64,000 nucleotides of DNA from Epiperipatus broadwayi (lineage: Eukaryota; Onychophora; Udeonychophora; Euonychophora; Peripatidae). The stretch is from the NCBI GenBank assembly GCA_028023455.1, contig JAQFVV010000948.1, positions 1 to 64,000 of the forward strand, read 5' to 3'. The position numbers and the translations under genes were made by a program. The notes beneath the pieces are model-generated. The model saw only the letters and a program-made list of their open reading frames with translations. It had not been told where the DNA came from and ran no database searches. This document shows positions 13,956 to 26,040 of the stretch, piece after piece (position 1 is the first letter of the stretch; the number at the start of each line of letters is the position of its first letter).

Positions 13956-14534
13956 CTAATGATGAATTTGGCAAACCAATCTGTGAATCACATATACATT
14001 TACATGTATAATATGGAACTCCATTTGTTTGTTTATTAGATATTTTGTGCTGACATTTAATTTCTTCAGATGAAAACTTTTATTCTGAAATACTTCATAC
14101 CAAGTGTAATTGTAGCTATCCACTGTATTATGTTATTTGTTATGTCTTCCAATAAAATAATCAATGTTGCATCTCTTTAGATGTCTTTAAGATAATTCTT
14201 ATAGTATAAACATGGTTTATCTCTTCCAAGAAAGCCATGCTCAAATTTACTATGGACACATATTTAGAAAGCCTTGCATTGTTCATTCATTTTACATATT
14301 TAATCACATGATCATGGGGTTTTGCAATAGTGGACTCTACAGAATCATATCCAGTAAGTTGAAAAATATATTGATCAGTTTTATGGTCATGCCATTGTAT
14401 TTTTAAAATTGAATTGATCATTTTTAAATGAAACTTTTCTAATGCCTTTTATATTGCATCAATAGAGTTCCAAGTCTCACATTGTATATGATAAATTTTG
14501 TAAAATAACTCTGTATATAGCTACTTTAGTTATC
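13956..14534. other. AT-rich spacer
   Basis: A 64-codon open stretch at 14212-14406 (+) has no recognisable motif and no sign of being a gene. Nothing else is visible. Confidence 0.45.
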
Positions 14535-15480
14535 TTACTGTACATTAAATATATTATCTTTTAATTTTTCAAAAGCAACAGTAGCACATTGGACTCGGTA
14601 TTTTATCTCAACATCTAAGTCCACCCATCTTTTTGTTAAATTATCAAGATATTTATATTCATTTATATTTTCAAGTTGATAATCATCAAAAGTAAAATTT
14701 GCTGAGGATCTTTTTCCCATCACTGATTGATAATGAACTTAGTTTTTAAACATTAATTATTAAACTATAAGACTTTAACTGTTGCATTCAAAATATTAAG
14801 CAGCTTTCTTTTGAAGTGCCAACATAGCACAATCATCAGCATACTGCAAATCCAGAATTCAAAAAGATGAAGTTTGTGTTTTTATCCTTGTTTCATTATG
14901 CTACCTATTTCCAAAGACCATTTTCACAAAAATCAAAACCAATGTTGAGCAAAGTTTTGTTTAATGCCAATTTTCATTTCAAAGGCCTCAGATTTTTCAC
15001 TTGCAGAAATACCTGTAGATACTGTATAAAATGAATCAACTTTGGAGAATACTCAACTAATTTCAAACAATTTCACATCCTTGTTCAATTAATCAATAAA
15101 TGTAATATACAAATCACTCTTTTGTTTCCAACATTGCATTTTCCTTGCAATAAAGCTATGCCTATAGTTCTTCTTGATTTTCTAAAACCGCAAGAATCTC
15201 TAGTAACCATTTATTAATTATTGGAAATAGCCTATTCAACAAAATCTTTAAAAGTACCTTAGTTGTAGACAATAACAATAATAATCTATAATAAGTACCA
15301 CAATCCTATTGATTTGCTTTATTTTTAAAATTGGAACACTAGAATATCCTTAAAACCAGAGAGTATAATTCATGAGTTCATATATTCCTAAAAAAATCCA
15401 ATATTCTTGAAGCTAATGTGTCACCATTATATCTTAAAACTTCGCCAGTTATTTCATTCAGACCTGCAGTTTTTTTTATT
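14535..15480 (-). pseudogene. Decayed LINE reverse transcriptase with YADD box
   Basis: Read on the minus strand from 15480 down, the blocks occur in the normal order for a non-LTR reverse transcriptase. An AGLNEITGEVLRYNGD-like block (about 15460) corresponds to the usual PG.DGI..E.L segment. TTKVLLKILLNRLFPIINKWL (about 15260-15200) corresponds to the K....L..RL block. DLQYADDCAMLAL (about 14850-14810), with the YADD metal-binding box, follows. The last open piece, 14723-14535, contains a NEYKYLDNLTKRWVDLDVEI block where many LINEs have F.YLG. Several frameshifts and stops separate the pieces and there is no endonuclease. An old, dead, 5'- and probably 3'-truncated copy; clade not assigned. 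Confidence 0.7.
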
Positions 15481-17994
15481 TTCAATATTATATAGAGTTG
15501 TCTTGCTTTAGATTATCTATATGTAAATAAATAATCTTTCTGTTAAAATATATTTATGTAAAATTGTGACATTTTTCAAAAGATGCTAAAATAAATATTT
15601 AAAAAAATTATAATAATCTCTATTTGAGTGATACAATAATTTCAATAGAATTTAATGTTATTTTAACGCACTGTATTATGAAGTTATTTCACTAAGTCGC
15701 AAATATTTGATTTTCAAAAATGTTGTATCGTATTATATTCTACGTCATATATACGCATTATAAATTACAGTTATCATACATTAAGTATATATATTTTTAT
15801 TTATAATCTTCGGCTGATCAAATAATAATGTTGCTATTCGAATGTAAATGTAAAGATTAAATGTTATTAAATTGAATTAAATGTAAAAATAAATTTCACA
15901 TCTTTCATTTATTTTAATCTAATTGTTTTTGTATGTTAACATTTTGTTATCAAATCATTTGCATATGATATTATGATTTAATCTAAAATAATTACTACTT
16001 TTTTAACCATACAATACCTCCCCCTCTTTTTTCTATCAATACTGTTTAAACCTTAATTCAAAATTAATTTAAACTAATAACATTGTTTTAAATATAAAAA
16101 TAAGATCACATAATATTTTTTTTTCTTCAAACTGCTGATTGATCGAGTTTCTACAATAAGAAAAGATATAACTTTCTATGAAGCAAATAATCGAGTTAAA
16201 TAAATGCGGAAGTTATGAACAAAATAATAGCAGCCATTTTGAAAAATTATTGAGTTTTCAAACTAGTACAGACAAATGTAAAGTTTCTGCAGACAATAGA
16301 TATTTCGATTCTTAATAAACTTGATAAATGGGATATTTATTTTATGTAGTTACTTCTAAGATACACATTAAAGTGCATGATAAATTATAGCAGCCAAATT
16401 TGTTAACAAAAAATTACATAGCTTTATAAAACGAATACTACCTTGGCAGTTGCAAAGGATTTTGTTAATCTAGTTCCAGAATTTAAACTTGAATCCATAA
16501 TAATTTAGAATTCCACTGGATAAAATTTGGAATTCTATAATAAAATTAGTTTTTGAATCTAATCAATAATTTAAAATATGGATGAAATATTTTTTACATT
16601 TCACTATGACAAAAATAAAATACAGAAATAAGTTGTATGCAACTCCTAAAATTAGGAGTTCTTCTCATCAATTAAACCAAATTTTGAAAGAATATTGAAA
16701 TAAAAGAAGTTTTACAGATATTACCAGTTTGAATTAATGATATTTACTTTTTATTTTCTATAAATTATTTTTGGTCTTTTGATTTATTTTGTGTATACAT
16801 GTAATCAGAAGAAATTATCATGGTTTCAATAATTTTTATTAAGGTGAAAAAGATTCCATGATAAAAATAAATTTGGAACAGTTGATTCATATATTTTTAT
16901 GCAGATCCTGAGAAAAAATGTGCTTCCATGCATAAATTATATGAATTTGACAACTTATACAAATTATAATATTTTAAAATAAAGAGATTAAAAAACATTA
17001 AAAATAAGTGTATAGTAACCTCATTCATTTATTTAAACTATTTTGGTCAATTAGCTAATAATTATAGTATAAAGCCTATAAGTTAATGCTAATTTTAAAT
17101 AATTTGGGCTATTTTTAAAAATGTAGTTTCTTTTAGAAAGGGCCACTATATCAGTGCATGCCATACTGCTACCATCCATCATCACAGAAAGTTAGACTTA
17201 CCTCTCTCATTATGCATTCATTTTGGAATGATTTTACTTTTTCAGTGATTTAAACCATAAACACATGGAGTAACCTCATAGATATTTTAAATATATTTAA
17301 ATTTAACTTTGTTTATATGTTTATTATACTTAAAACTTTAATTGCACCGCATATTCTGAAACATATGAACACAGACATCTAAAACAACAAATATATATTA
17401 TTGGTAATTAGTAATGAACAACTTTTTAAACGCGATATCAATTCTAGCGGTAAGTGAAGAAAACATTGATATTAGTAGCATAATTGCCTTTACCCTCATT
17501 CTTATAGTTTTAGACTAACTTGATCACTAACTCTTTTATTGTTTGGTATCTTTGACAAGTTATGCTAATAAAACTTCTACTAAGCCCTGAATTGTTTTCT
17601 TTTCTAGTTGTGGCATGATCACTTACTCGATTTCAGTTTGATTTAGACATAGATATTTGCAAGATATTAATACTTATATATTTTTTTAAATATTTTGTGT
17701 TAAACATAATTTCTAATATTAATTTAATGTTTTTAGACTGATTTTAGTTTAATAAGAAAAATTCTAACAATTAAATTGTGATGATATTATATAATGTTTA
17801 TATTAAAAAGTATTTACATAAAATAATTTTTTTTAGAAATAAGTTTTTAGTTATAATTCTAGTTTTACCTAAAAACGAAAGCTTTTCTAACGTCAAGCAA
17901 TTAAAAATAAAATGTTTATTTTTGAATGATAATTTTTCACTTCTTGACTATGGTAAATACAAATATCATTTTAATTGCTTTCATGTAATATAGA
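15481..17994. other. AT-rich stretch with a weak two-exon candidate
   Basis: Mostly featureless. On the plus strand, 17412-17449 lies between TAATTAG and a consensus donor GTAAGT. A good pyrimidine-rich acceptor (TTGTTTTCTTTTCTAG) ends at 17607 after a 158-base would-be intron. One frame joins ATG at 17414 in phase 0 to a short segment ending at a TAG near 17646. The signals are good but the coding part is too short to establish. A 71-codon open stretch at 17778-17993 has no recognisable motif. Confidence 0.35.
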
Positions 17995-17995
17995 G

Positions 17996-18170
17996 AGTAT
18001 ACCAATAGCTCTAACAAGCTTTAATTGATAAGTGCCAAAAAGAAATCCTATAAAATCTCTATCTACAATTATTCCCATCCTCAGATCAATCGGGTTTCAA
18101 GCTTTTGGCTCATGTCAGTGAGGAGCTAGAACATATTAATAAAAGTTTGTTAGAGCTATTGGTCCACTCC
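17996..18170. repeat. MITE-like palindrome
   Basis: An ACCAATAGCTCTAACAAGCTTT arm at 18001 is matched in inverse orientation by AAAGTTTGTTAGAGCTATTGGT ending at 18164. The element is therefore about 165-170 bp with inverted ends of 22 bp or more and no coding capacity. No clear target duplication could be assigned. Confidence 0.7.
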
Positions 18171-18719
18171 CTACAAGCTTAAAAAGCAAAGTTATATGAT
18201 ATATGACTTACTTTATTGATTATTATAATTATTTTCATATCTTACTATAATAAAAAGTGATTTTCAATATGACCAAAATTGATGATAGTTTTCTGATTAT
18301 TACTTATTCTGATTAATCTCTTACTTGAATATTGCAAATAATATTTATAAAAGTTTTAACTAAATAAAATACCATGGTAATAATTGATATCAACACTATT
18401 TATTGATTCCCTTTGTGATATCTTTCGTATATATGATCCTAAAGTAGCAAACGGTACTAACAAGCCTAAATATACTATAATAATACCAAAATCCAGTAAT
18501 ATTTATTTTAAATAAATTAAAACTAATGTCCTTTTTTATCATAAATAATTTTTAATTATTATTCATCTATTTTAGGATAGTATTTTCAAGTTTAAAGCTT
18601 CTATTTAGGTTTGATAATATAGAAATATTATATGGTTATTAAATTCATGTCAGCTTTTTGATTCTTTCTATAATATCAGTGATAATGATATATTCTCTTA
18701 TCCATGTATATTTTTTTCA
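18171..18719. other. AT-rich spacer
   Basis: Nothing recognisable between the palindrome and the RTE fragments. Confidence 0.5.
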
Positions 18720-19165
18720 ATTCTTTTTGTTACTTTTAACATACATCACAATACATTTTATTGCATGATTTGACATCTTTATATTGCTTTTCTTTTAATC
18801 ATTCAGGTCCCACATCTCTACATAACAGTGATATAACACATTACTAAACACTGTTTTTTAATCATAGTAATAATATTTATTTATAAGACAAAGTTATTTT
18901 ACCAAAAGTACTCCATAGCAAGTTTAATTTCTATGATCAATATCATCATTATATTTAAAATATGCGTTATTAATTGGATTAAGATATTTTAAGTTAGCAT
19001 CATATAATTCATTAGTATTTATTTATTTATTTTTTAAAATTCATAATTATTTGTCTTTTTGTTGACATTTATCTTTAATTCTATTTTTTGTTCTTCATGA
19101 TATCTATTGTAACATTTCCTAAAGTTCTCTAACATTATTTATGAAGATAATCACATATTTTGCCA
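18720..19165 (-). pseudogene. Heavily decayed RTE-type LINE fragment
   Basis: The DNA aligns in order with the better copy that follows. CCAAAAGTACTCCAT.GCAAGTTTAATT.CTATGAT (about 18903) matches CCAAAAGCACTCCAACCAAGTTTAATTCTATGAT (about 19788). A TGTTACT...AACATACATC block (about 18730) matches about 19607-19624. GACATTTATCTTTAATTCTA (about 19064) matches about 19959. The order and the minus-strand orientation are the same. Frames are destroyed throughout. This is an independent older copy of the same or a sister RTE family. Confidence 0.65.
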
Positions 19166-19275
19166 AATCTAAATAGCTTTAGTAATTTTCATTTATTTTT
19201 TATCTTTCTCTTTTAGGCTACAGAATACTTATTCAGAAACTGTTATAAAAGATTTTAGAGTTATGTAACTTGTAA

Positions 19276-20440
19276 TGTCATCATCATCATCATCATTATC
19301 AACCATTATCAATCCACTGCAGGATGAAGGTCTCTCCAAGTTTAATCCATCTTCTCCAATCTTTAGCTTCTCTTTTCCACATCACCCCTACACATTTTCT
19401 TATTTCATCCATCCATCTTACATGTGGTCTCCTTCTGGGTCTTTTACAATCTCTTGGAATCCAGTTTAAAATTTCAAATGTCCATCTATTATCATCTCTT
19501 CTAGCAATATGTCCAGCCCAACTCCACTTCAATCTTTTAATTTTTTTAATGAGGTCAGTAACACCTGTTTGTTCTCTTACCCATACATTGCGTTTTCGAT
19601 CTCTTCTTGTTACTCCCAACATACATCTCTCCATACTTCTTTGAGTGGTCTGAAGTCTCTGTATTGATCTTCTATTAAGTGTCCAAGTCTCAGATCCATA
19701 AGTAAGAACTGGTAAAACACATTTGTTAAAAACCTTTCTTTTCAAACACATAGGCATATTTCCTTTTAATATCAAGTTATTTCTACCAAAAGCACTCCAA
19801 CCAAGTTTAATTCTATGATTAATTTCCTCTATTATGTTTCCATCTGTATTAATAATCTGACCAAGGTATTTGTAACTCTTAACTTCTTCTAATTCATCAT
19901 AATCAATCTTTATTTTCATATTTTGAGCAAATCGATTAAACATTACTTTAGTCTTTTTAACATTTATCTTTAGTCCTACTTTCCTACTTTCATCTGATAA
20001 CTCCTGCAACATTTCCTGCAGCTCGGAAGCATTATTTGCAAAAACAACTACATCATCTGCAAAATCTAAATGACTTAAATAATCTCCATTTACTTTCACT
20101 CCTTTAGTTTCTCATTTTAATCCACAAAATACTTCTTGCAGCACTGCTGTAAAAAGTTTTGGAGATATGGAGTCACCTTGTCTTACACCTTTCTCAATGT
20201 TGACTTTCCCAGTATCATTATGTAATCTAATTGTTGCTGTTGCATTTTTATAAATATTCTTTAAAACATGACAATATCCTGGATCTATACCTTGATGATC
20301 CAATGCTTTAATCACTGAAGAAATGTTTATAGAATCAAATGCCTTTTCATAATCTACAAATCCAAAACATAATGACAACTCATATTCATTTGTCCTTTCT
20401 ATAACTTCTCTCAATACTTGTAATGTACTCATCAATATTA
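19276..20440 (-). mobile_element. RTE-clade LINE, 5'-truncated, with (TGA)n tail
   Basis: This minus-strand element keeps the C-terminal half of the reverse transcriptase and a very short 3' end. After the stop codon only a few bases precede a TTGATAATGATGATGATGA tail at about 19276-19310. Such (TGA)-rich tails and nearly absent 3' UTRs are typical of the RTE clade. The 5' end breaks off near 20440 in AT-rich DNA. Pieces of two more RTE copies in the same orientation flank it. I found no clear target duplication. Confidence 0.85.
19299..20435 (-). pseudogene. RTE reverse transcriptase, C-terminal part, one nonsense codon
   Basis: The frame is continuous from 20435 to 19299 except for a TGA at 20112-20114. 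The first part carries the F(V)DYEKAFDS metal-binding block and GVRQGDSISPKLF. The second begins just before SHLDFADDVVVF, whose FADD box supplies the catalytic aspartates. It continues through KTKVMFN, YKYLGQII, TYGSETWTLN and RLQTTQRSMERCMLGV, and ends in the WAGHIAR..D.RW and RPRRRPHVRW.D segment shared by RTE proteins. In relatives the residue at the TGA is usually tryptophan, so a TGG to TGA change is the simplest explanation. The endonuclease and N-terminal RT blocks are missing, so the copy cannot transpose itself. Confidence 0.85.
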
Positions 20441-20599
20441 TATAATATAATCTAGGCTATTAAATTTTGGTAGTTTTGATAATTAGAAGTGATCATCTTG
20501 ATAATATTCCTATAAGAAATGAAAACTGGTTTGATGCTCTAAATAAACTTTATTTAATCTTAAGTTGTCAGTTATTTATTTTATTTAAATTTGATCAAG

Positions 20600-20760
20600 A
20601 TTTTATACTTTTTAGGATCAATGTCTTGATGTTTCAAATTTTTAATTACTGCAAAAAAAAATCATAGAATCAAATATATTTTTACAATCTACAAATCCAG
20701 GATTAAATGGAAACTCATATTCATTGGCTTTATTCTATAATTTTTATTAATATATGAATG
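20600..20760 (-). pseudogene. Short decayed RTE fragment
   Basis: The segment holds ATAGAATCAAAT, TACAATCTACAAATCCA and AACTCATATTCATT in the order and spacing found at 20329-20395 in the better RTE copy. It also has the preceding GGATC.AT..CTTGATG block (about 20619). It is thus another minus-strand RTE remnant covering the AFDS region of the reverse transcriptase. No usable frame. Confidence 0.65.
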
Positions 20761-21703
20761 TGATTCATTGTAATATAGCTGCATTTAACTTAAATTTTTG
20801 TTAATTAGTATATAGACCAAAGTTCTCTGTAGACGAATTTAAATTATATTAGTAAAGATATTACTTAGAATTAATAGAAAGTCATTAGAACTGTAATCAC
20901 TAATATATCAGTATTTTTAGTAAAACCTTTTAATCATCTGATATATTTTTATGATTTAGATCATTGTTTCATTTAAGATATTGCATAATAATTCCTTTCC
21001 TTATAAATTTAACTGCTTACCTTTTCATTTGTCTACTCATAAAATGATATAATTATAAGAGTTTCCGTTTTATGGTTGTGGTAAAATTTTAGTATTATAT
21101 TATTGGTTAGGAAAACTATTTTATATATTTCATGACATTTTCTTTCTTTTAAATAATAGTAACTTTTTTCTTCTTATTATAGAAACAAGTTTTCTTTCAA
21201 TACAAGATATTGCATTATACTTTGAGATACTTTTTTTTATATTTCTTTACTTACAATTTATTACCATGCTCATACACAATTTTTAATTTTTATCATGCTG
21301 AATCCTAAATATTCAGTTTTTCTAAATAAGTCACTTATAAATATTTTTATTCATTTTTTTCTTCTCTTCATACATTTTCTTGTCCATGCAGAAAATTTAT
21401 TTGTGAATTTCTGTTTTTTTAGAGTCATATATTTGTTTAGCATTTCTTAGTAGAGTATGAATTTTCTTTCTAATTGAATTTATTCAAATCTGAGTCTTCA
21501 TAGAAATCTATCAACAATTCTGAGTTAATTACTGGAATATTTTTGAAGTTTGAAATATCAACAGTTAAAACTTTTTATATATCTTTGTTTTTCTTTTAGT
21601 TTTACATGATCACATTACATATATCTAACTAATTTTATGGTCATTTCTTGTGTTAATCTATAATCTATTAAGTACTTTACAATCTGATATATGTATTATC
21701 ATT
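20761..21703. other. AT-rich stretch
   Basis: No gene recognised. The part around 21360-21560 might continue an eroded RTE copy upstream of its reverse transcriptase, but I cannot support that block by block. Confidence 0.4.
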
Positions 21704-21853
21704 TTAAAAGCCAGTCAACACTTGGATAATCCCAATATCAATAACAATCATCAATTTCAAATTGTTGAAATCAATAATTTCAATCTTATTGGTCAGTTTG
21801 AAATTGTTGATTGATATTGATATTGGGTTTACCTAAGTGTTGACAGGCTTTTA
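21704..21853. repeat. MITE-like palindrome with about 60-bp arms
   Basis: The left arm TTTTAAAAGCC(A)GTCAACACTT...CCCAATATCAAT...AATTTCAAA is repeated in inverse orientation at 21793-21853, ending AAGTGTTGACAGGCTTTTAA. Only about 25 bases lie between the arms, so the single strand would fold into one long hairpin. No coding capacity. Flanking AT-rich bases allow a TA or TTAA target duplication, but the exact edge cannot be set. Confidence 0.8.
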
Positions 21854-21891
21854 ATGATTACTTACAAATCCATTTAGCCCTGAACATTATT

Positions 21892-22779
<888 letters not shown>

Positions 22780-23260
22780 TGATATTGTATGGTCAAGCTG
22801 GATTGCTGGAGGCTGGAGAAAAGTAGGCGGAGCCTAAAACAAAAACCAGACAGAAAGGTCAACCGTGGCCATCTTAAAAAAAAACTAACATTCTAACTTT
22901 TGACGTGGCTGAGAGTAGATCGTCTCAAAAACAGCAAAGCAGTTGCTAGAGAAATCTCTCCAACTTTTGTTAAGAAGTCCACCAGTAAACCGTAATGTCG
23001 ATGGGCTAAGTGCCAAAAGCTGATCTCTGTCCCGCCAATTTGAATCTTCATGCCGCTGACTGATCATGTTTTATGTGCTTCACGATTTCCAGCTTCCAAT
23101 CTCCAAATTGACTATGCTTTCCAAGTAAATTTCAAATGCGCACCTACGTTCGTCAGAAATACCGTCGTGAGAAGCCAAGCCGGATGAAGAAAGAAGGGTA
23201 ACTGTGTTACATGAACTTTTAACTTCCTCCCGAGCTTAATGTTATAAGTTAATCTGTCAA
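22780..23260. promoter_or_regulatory. Promoter-like GC- and CpG-richer block
   Basis: This is one of the few stretches with balanced composition and repeated CpG. It contains GGCCATCTT at about 22868-22876, which read on the minus strand is AAGATGGCC, a YY1-type core common just after animal transcription starts. Minus-strand 23067-22885 is an open frame of 60 codons starting with ATG (MISQRHEDSNWRDRDQLLAL...), and AAGG|GTAACTG near 23200 is donor-like on the plus strand. The block could be a host promoter with a first exon, or the 5' region of a retroelement such as the one at 24.2-27.5 kb. I recognise no protein family. Confidence 0.3.
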
Positions 23261-24199
23261 TCAAATGAATCACATGTAAGTTTTTAGTTTCGTTTATAAT
23301 GCTACTGTTTCAAACCTGTCAGTAAATTTTCTTTTCTCCTTTTCCTCTGCCTAGTCTTTAGAAAATAGTTTATAAATATTGTATCTACTAATAATAATTC
23401 AAATGAAGACATTTATATTTTTTTTCCTTTTATTACTTAGGCTATAAACAAACGAGGCCAATAGAAATATTTCCCAACTCTGTTTAAAGCTAGTTTATAA
23501 TATTGATTATAGTTATTTTAAAAGGAAGTTCGTTATTAAATTAAAGAGTATTTCATATATTGAGTTGGCAGATATTAAATCACTTTATTATGCTTTTTTT
23601 TTAGTTTTGTCACACTATTGTAACCGATACTTCAATCTTAAATATGTAAAGGGTTTTAAGTTATTATCTTAGTTTCATACATGAAATGAGAAATAGTTTT
23701 CAGTGTATAATTTGTTATAATCGCTACCGCCTGAACAACCTGGGGGTTTAGGGGTTTCAGAGTAAACTTAATTAATTATTGCTTTCACGGTCAGTTTGAT
23801 TCCGCCATGTTTTATTGGAATAGTTATATCAGCCTGTTGCGTAGAAATAGACGAATTGATTATCCGGTTTTGTGTAATTCCTTTTCAAATTCACTTCAAG
23901 CACTCGTCCTTGATGACTGTGGCAATGCCTTTCCTTCGCCGAAGTTAGCATCTCGCCATACTACCATATGGGGAAGAAAGCAATTCTTTCCCAGGTTATC
24001 TCTTGGATCACCGGGTTTCAAAATGATCCCGGCTGGTTGTAGTGTCCCGGATCTACTTGGGGGCATTAAGCCTTGTCAAAGTACAAGCCGCCCGGTATTC
24101 CGTTGATGCACTGCATGTGATTACTGTTGGCTCTTCAATCTAGGCAACCACTAGTACATCAATCTTAGATATCATATTTATACGAAACCACCCTCCAAC
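23261..24199. other. Moderately GC-rich unassigned stretch
   Basis: The 99-codon plus-strand open frame at 23807-24106 shows no known domain. The surrounding sequence, around 23730-24110, is noticeably richer in G, C and CpG than the rest of the window. It may be part of the LTR or leader of the retrotransposon that follows, but no second LTR was found to prove this. Confidence 0.35.
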
Positions 24200-24809
24200 T
24201 ATTCGTACACGCAACGGCTCGAATCTATTCGAATAAAATAACTTAATAAAAATCGTAGATAAATATTTTCAATGCTCAAATGCTCTGATTCCCTTAGCCA
24301 CCCGTCAATCATTTCACTACACAAATATTGGTATGAGTTTGTTTACCAGGTAAAATGATTACTAAAGACTAGTAGCTAATTGTAATAGAATATTTATGGA
24401 AATCTTACCGTACTTTTGAATACTATATTTTATGCTTTCTATTTATTATTAAACAATTTATTTAATCTAATTTTGTGTCTTCCAACTCATTACTCTCGAA
24501 GTCTATTTAGTCACCTACTGTCTGTATTGGCAACCTAAATATATACATTACATTAATGACCGTACCAATATCCATAGTATAATAGATCTATATATAAAAC
24601 TGTAAGTAATTTAGTCTGAGTTCTGAGTTGAGCTAGTAAAGGGATAACCCCGTGCTGTTATAAAGTCATCATCGGTTGGTCATACCGGGGTTTGGGTTTG
24701 AATTTAGTTGGCGTTTTGGAATTTATTCTTAAACGTGGACTGGGTTTGAACTCGGGTACTGTGTATGAGTAAGCGTGGTGGATTTATACCGGTACAGTTA
24801 TTAAATTTT

Positions 24810-24827
24810 TGGACGCCCTCCGTGGTG
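24810..24827 (+). other. Candidate primer-binding site of the LTR element
   Basis: TGGACGCCCTCCGTGG follows a T-rich stretch. It resembles the TGGCGCCC-type site complementary to a tRNA 3' end, but with one extra base. Its place, about 1.2 kb before the Gag-like frame, is reasonable although far. Weak without a second LTR to fix the boundary. Confidence 0.3.
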
Positions 24828-26040
24828 CTCCAATGAAGAAATCTCCCACACCCTGCAGAGTGAACGAGAGTAAACAGTTAAATTATAAAAATATTCGATT
24901 TTTTTTGTTTGTCATAATATTGATATGTATTTGGCGTATTAAAATGCGCAAGTTAAAACGATGGTTGAGTAAAGCAAGGACATAAAATTTGTTTTCCCTT
25001 ACACCAAGTTTCAGTAAACAGTCTACTTCCAAATATCGTTAAGAAACAGAGTGAGATTTTTTTTGAAAAGAGAACGGAAGCGATTTTGTGCGTTTATTTA
25101 ATTAAAATAAACGAGTGTTATTCCATAATTTTTTTTTGCGAGTTCATTCTTGTTGTTTGAAATTTTTCAAGAAAAAAGTAAAGAAGTAGAATTAATTCCA
25201 GGTCTTAAAAATAAAAACACGTACGTATATATATATTGTAATATAAAAATCTTATCAGAGTCAGAGTTAATATTAATCGTCCCCTATATAAAGCATTAAT
25301 CTTGAATCAAATGATTATTAGGTCATGTAAAAAGTATATATTTGGGGATCAGTGGATTAAAGTATCTATTGGTCACATGTTGCTGGCTGGCGCCTTTCAA
25401 ATAAATTTGTCAGCAAATATGTTTGTCCATACAGCAGTGGTGAGTTTTGTTGGGTTCAAAAGAGAGAATGGTGGCATATATATAGAGAGAGAATTACTGA
25501 CAGTAGTACAAAAATAATATTGTGTTATATACCCATTATTAATATGTTTATATTATAGGACTGAGGAGAACAGGGCGAACTGGGTGAAATAAAGTTTTTT
25601 TTCCTTTATTCTTTTAGTAATGATTTAAGCATATCATATTGTATATACCTAAATAAAAAAAAGAAAAAAAATAAAAAAATATTAACAGTGAAAAGTTTAG
25701 ATAACAGAAACCAGTCGGAACGTAGGCGAAAAAAAAAAAGAGAAAGGAAGGAAGCCACACAAACAGTATCAGCAGCGGGGAAGGATTTGGCAATAGGATC
25801 AGGGATCAGTATCTTTATGTTATATATACAAATCAAATTATTTTACAAAACTAACTCTTATGCTGAAGACACTTATAATTAAAAACAAAGATAAAATGGC
25901 AGAATAGAAGGGTTCAGTAAATCATCTGGAACACGTCAGTGACTGTAAGTGAATAGATTAAATAAACAAATAACTAGATATGGAGAAATACGCGCACAAT
26001 ATAAAAGGAAGACGGTGTTTACCGGTTGAAACGGGTCAGA
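24828..26040 (+). other. Long leader region before the Gag-like frame
   Basis: No known domain is encoded. Short open stretches at 25302-25517 and 25688-25882 lack ATG starts and show no family features. An almost pure A/G run occurs at about 25715-25755. It is treated as leader or decayed 5' sequence of the retrotransposon. Confidence 0.4.

Noticed and set aside
19275-19644. Plus-strand frames of 64 and 106 codons
   Set aside because: Antisense of the RTE reverse transcriptase; the serine run is the (TGA)n tail read in reverse.
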